64,000 nucleotides of DNA from Actinobacteria bacterium IMCC25003. Lineage in GTDB: Bacteria > Actinomycetota > Actinomycetes > Nanopelagicales > Nanopelagicaceae. Position 1 is the stretch's first letter. Every line of letters begins with the position of its first letter. The translations under genes and the position numbers were made by a program. Below are positions 61,134 to 64,000 of the stretch, piece by piece. The stretch is from NCBI GenBank assembly GCA_002284855.1, contig CP015603.1, forward strand, positions 310,001 to 374,000, written 5' to 3'. The notes under the pieces were generated by a model. That model made no database searches. It worked only from the letters and a program-made list of their open reading frames with translations, and was not told the origin of the DNA.

Positions 61134-62317
61134 TGAAGCGCATTGCAATCTTCCTCGCACTCTTACTACTTGGCATATCACAAGCAGTTGCAGCACCAAA
61201 ATCGGTAGCGGTGAAGAAGTTAAGCCTCATTCCTGTAAATCAAGGCGCAGAGAAGTTGGTGATTACCGGAAAAACGCTCGTCACAATTGGTAATACCGAT
61301 GGCGTCAATTCCAATATTTTGCTGACTGGCCTTGATGCAACTGGTACGCAGTTGTGGCAGAAGACAATTGATTCAGGAGTCGATGAAGTAGCACTTGCTG
61401 CAACCACAGATCCTTCAGGAAATATCTGGTTGGCAGGAGCCTCTTCAGCTATCGAAGCAAGTGAAAGTGCCACCGCCCAGATTCAAGTGGAGAATCCTGA
61501 TGGAGTTCTTGTTGAGCCAGCGTCCAAACTCCGTGGTGATATGAATCTATTAACTTTCTGGAAAGTTTCATCTGCAGGAGATTTGGTCGCAACATATACA
61601 GCCGTACAAAGTGCTCCAGCGCTGATCAATGCAATCTCTGCCAACGCTTCTGGCGTATCCGTCGTAGGAAGCCTGCAAGATAAGCCCTTTATTCAGAGTA
61701 TTACTTCACAAGGGGTATTTGGAAAAATCATCCCCATCGGAACCTCTAAGAGTTCGCTCAATGCGATTGTTCGTCAGAGTGATGGAACGCTCTCAGTCTT
61801 TGGAACGAGCGCTGAAACTCTCGGCGGAAAGAAGTTGGCGGGAATCCGCGATGGAATATTGATCAAGATTTCCAAGACGGGGGCAGTTGCATCAGTGGTT
61901 CGCAGCTCTGCACCGAAAGCAGATCGTTCTTGGATTGGCGCTGATCCATCGCTTGCGCTAACAGGTTTTGTAAAGACTGGAAAAGTTATTGAAAGTGCAT
62001 TTACTAAATTCACATCAGCATTTACACCTTCCTGGACGCTTCGAGTTCCATCGCTCGGTACTTCAGCGGTAATAAGTGCCGGAACTACAACATACGGCGC
62101 ATTCGCTTCTAATTCTGCAGTATCTGGGGTTATTGGGTGGAAACCAACTTCGCCCTCACTCTTACTGATCTCATTCGATAGCAAGGGTGTAATTACAGGT
62201 GCATTTGGTTCAAATGAGATTACAGAACCGATTGCTTTGGCCTATGCAAAGGAATTTGGATTCATTGGTCTAGCAAAAACTCCTAGCCAATCACTTTCGC
62301 TCTTTAAACTGCCTTAA
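61133..62317 (+). CDS. Secreted beta-propeller-like protein
   Basis: A 394-aa exported protein with signal peptide about 1-20 (IAIFLALLLLGISQAVA, cleavage after AVAA). It contains a repeat like SBBP-type propeller blades (DATGTQLWQKTIDSG...DEVALAATTDPSGNIWLAG), with weaker copies later (GTLSVFGTSAETLGGK; GVITGAFGSNE). No catalytic motif. Overlaps proC by one base but has no obvious link to proline. Its 3' end overlaps the convergent secreted-protein gene by 4 bases. Probable surface or extracellular protein of unknown role. Confidence 0.65.
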   Translation: MKRIAIFLALLLLGISQAVAAPKSVAVKKLSLIPVNQGAEKLVITGKTLVTIGNTDGVNSNILLTGLDATGTQLWQKTIDSGVDEVALAATTDPSGNIWLAGASSAIEASESATAQIQVENPDGVLVEPASKLRGDMNLLTFWKVSSAGDLVATYTAVQSAPALINAISANASGVSVVGSLQDKPFIQSITSQGVFGKIIPIGTSKSSLNAIVRQSDGTLSVFGTSAETLGGKKLAGIRDGILIKISKTGAVASVVRSSAPKADRSWIGADPSLALTGFVKTGKVIESAFTKFTSAFTPSWTLRVPSLGTSAVISAGTTTYGAFASNSAVSGVIGWKPTSPSLLLISFDSKGVITGAFGSNEITEPIALAYAKEFGFIGLAKTPSQSLSLFKLP

Positions 62318-64000
62318 GGGCGGAACATTGATAGTTGGCCCTTATATCCGGCCACTAAGTAACGAATGCGATCGACTACAACCCAGGCTGAATCAATCCC
62401 ATCTGGATTCTGCTCTGTTGAGACCAATTTGATTGTAGGAATTGCGCGGGCGCTATCGAGAACACAGAGTCTCTGCAGACAGTTGTAGGCGATATATGTG
62501 CCATCAGTATTGAGATATTTACTTGGTGCGCCATAGAGCTCGCTTGCTGCAACAAGTTGAGCAGGTGGATTTTGAATTGGGCTCCAGCGGATTCGGTTGG
62601 GAGCCGGCGCAGTGGCAGGAGATGAAATCAACCATGTGGCTTGAATGCCATTGAGAGTCTTTGCTATCGAGACATCAAAGCCAGTCATTGGCGTTGCACT
62701 ACCTGAGGTATCGAGATTGAAGTAACTCCATGCTTCGCCTGAGAGAGTTGTGCGCGATGCGACGCGAACTTCGCCGGAAGTTGCCTGCTTCTTCTGATTG
62801 ATTGTAAGTACGGAGTCGTACACAACGTAGGTCTTCTGACCATCGAAGAGCGCTTTGAGATGGAAGGCAACATCGCCGGTGCTACGACCATCCGTCTTAC
62901 GATCTCCGTCTACGAGTTCGTAGCTCCACTTAGAACTGCCCTTAACTTTGGTGGCACCTAAGAGAATTCCTTGGCTCTCATCGCGATAGAAGACTTGAAT
63001 ACCGCCCGATGTAGCAACACAAGCATTAGATACGCTGACATCGCTTCCCGTACGAACACGGACTGGATCTTTGTAATCATTTACTTGAGGGCCGTTGCCA
63101 TCGACTATCTCGTAAATAAATTTCTTTCCATCGTAAGTCGCGTAATGAAGATCGCGATCGTCGCTCTCTGAATAGAAGATATGGAGTGTTTGTGCAAGCC
63201 CTGAACCATTGACGCAGAGCGAGACAGTGCTGGAGATTGCAGACTTAGTGCGTCCTGCAGTTCCGCCAGCACCATCAACAGTCGACTTCTTCCAGGATTT
63301 TCCATCCCATTGTGCAATTTTAAGAATTCCACTCTTGCTATCGGTATATGCAAGCAGGGGCTTTCCATTAAAAATTGTGCTGGCAACATGTTTTGCATCC
63401 GCTTTATCATCGATAACAAATCTCTTCCAGCCCGCCTGCGGAGTCATAGGTGCTGTAATGACAGCATCAGACGTTCCATTGGTATTTGAGGCAACGATAC
63501 TGAAGCTGTAACTGGTGCCGTTCTTCAGCCCCGTGAAAGTAATAGGCGACTCTGTTGAACTCTTTACCTGATCTGTCTTGAGGTTACGAACTGAGTAACT
63601 TGTGATTTGAGCAGTGCGCGCATTAGCTGGTGGATCAAAGGTAATAATCGCAGAGCTATCGGCGATGACGGCAGCAGCGTTGCGAACTACTTGTGGGACA
63701 CCAATTGCTACACCAACTGGAGGCTTACGGCGGAGATCTTCCATCATGGCAAGAAGAAGAGTTCCGGGCTCTCTAAAGATTTCGCCGGCATCAAGATTGG
63801 GAGTCATAATTGAATTAGCGCCTAGGTTTGCGTAGGTGGCTTCATCGAGGTGGCTGACTGAAGAGCCTTCTTCATAACGAGCAGGTGTATAGAGAATGGG
63901 TTTCTGCCCACCATTAGCGGCGATTCCGAGCGGTCCTGCCCAGACAAGAGTTGAAGTGAGCGCTTTACCTAATTCAATCGAAGGAGATGGAAGATCGGAA
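62314..64000 (-). CDS. Secreted multidomain protein: metallopeptidase-like end, FN3 and propeller (5' end missing)
   Basis: The minus-strand frame is open from the right edge (63999) to TAA at 62314, at least 561 codons; an internal ATG at 63807 is not the true start. The edge-proximal part has SSVSHLDEATYANLGANSIM then TPNLDAGE, resembling the C-terminal end of secreted zinc metallopeptidase-like domains (SHxD...N.LM.P). Next comes a fibronectin type III domain (SAIITFDPPANARTAQITSY to SYSFSIVASNTNG), then about 370 residues of repeating beta-strand units (KPLLAYTDSKSGILKIAQWD, LHYATYDGKKF) suggesting a propeller. The HExxH site, if any, would be outside the window. Confidence 0.65.
   Translation of the reverse strand, partial: SDLPSPSIELGKALTSTLVWAGPLGIAANGGQKPILYTPARYEEGSSVSHLDEATYANLGANSIMTPNLDAGEIFREPGTLLLAMMEDLRRKPPVGVAIGVPQVVRNAAAVIADSSAIITFDPPANARTAQITSYSVRNLKTDQVKSSTESPITFTGLKNGTSYSFSIVASNTNGTSDAVITAPMTPQAGWKRFVIDDKADAKHVASTIFNGKPLLAYTDSKSGILKIAQWDGKSWKKSTVDGAGGTAGRTKSAISSTVSLCVNGSGLAQTLHIFYSESDDRDLHYATYDGKKFIYEIVDGNGPQVNDYKDPVRVRTGSDVSVSNACVATSGGIQVFYRDESQGILLGATKVKGSSKWSYELVDGDRKTDGRSTGDVAFHLKALFDGQKTYVVYDSVLTINQKKQATSGEVRVASRTTLSGEAWSYFNLDTSGSATPMTGFDVSIAKTLNGIQATWLISSPATAPAPNRIRWSPIQNPPAQLVAASELYGAPSKYLNTDGTYIAYNCLQRLCVLDSARAIPTIKLVSTEQNPDGIDSAWVVVDRIRYLVAGYKGQLSMFRP

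Noticed and set aside
63614-63835. Plus-strand open frame antisense to the secreted FN3 protein
   Set aside because: The minus-strand frame is continuous to the window edge with recognisable domains; the plus-strand frame has none.

Overview
The window looks like a piece of a small, AT-leaning, very densely packed actinobacterial chromosome. The phylum call rests on family content and gene order: a BldC-type regulator, DUF3073 and DUF5302 proteins, a Crp of the mycobacterial/streptomycete type, a short stand-alone ArgA, and runs recR-lysC-asd, crp-nth-tlpA-cvpA-acs, purS-purQ-purL-SCP-purF-purM-DUF3073-bldC, tilS-hpt-ftsH-folE-folP-folB-folK, panC-nadB-nadC-coaX and lysS-argA-clpC that resemble the order known from Streptomyces. 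The tight packing, short spacers and moderate base composition fit a streamlined freshwater lineage such as Nanopelagicales (acI, 'Candidatus Planktophila'-like). That finer placement is inference. There are no insertion sequences, phage genes, CRISPR arrays or rRNA genes.

Layout. 1-4554: end of recR, lysine/threonine/methionine branch genes lysC-asd, then GDP-L-fucose genes fcl-gmd. 4556-10789: a phosphoesterase, YqeY, DUF4177, RidA, then crp back-to-back with nth-tlpA-cvpA, and acs. 10790-11148: the least packed stretch, holding an apparent 33-codon hydrophobic ORF and two RNA hairpins. 11149-23055: fba, then almost all of de novo purine synthesis (purA, D, B, C, S, Q, L, SCP-like, F, M). 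23061-27380: membrane protein, DUF3073, actinobacterial conserved protein, bldC, WecA-like transferase, DUF5302, YggU. 27393-27721: tRNA-Phe, tRNA-Asp and tRNA-Glu on the minus strand. 27800-37585: SIMPL protein, glycosyltransferase, Sua5, tRNA-Lys, EamA transporter, nickel permease with a Nur-like operator, TPR protein, membrane proteins, TrmH-type methylase, PBP4. 37684-43742: ctaB, metZ, an ABC transporter, NlpC/P60 hydrolase, tilS. 43762-52572: hpt, ftsH, folate genes, then pantothenate, NAD and CoA genes. 52598-64000: lysS, argA, clpC, mutY, radA, a Cys-rich protein, proC and two secreted proteins, the last one cut by the right edge.

How it works together. Most genes sit in operons with ATGA-type 4-base or TAATG 1-base overlaps, which suggests translational coupling. 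Many first genes of transcription units show a TAnnnT-like -10 hexamer exactly six bases before the start codon, the geometry of leaderless mRNAs. Convergent genes nearly always abut or overlap at their 3' ends, with no room for intrinsic terminators. No gene-free stretch exceeds about 300 bases.

The content is mostly core metabolism, and I do not see a clear new defence or biosynthetic system. The least explained spot is the small ORF plus structured RNA between acs and fba. Other points worth a second look are the shared bidirectional promoter of crp/nth, stop codons that double as -10 elements, the Nur-like box, and the 50-bp antisense coding overlap at 34974-35023.
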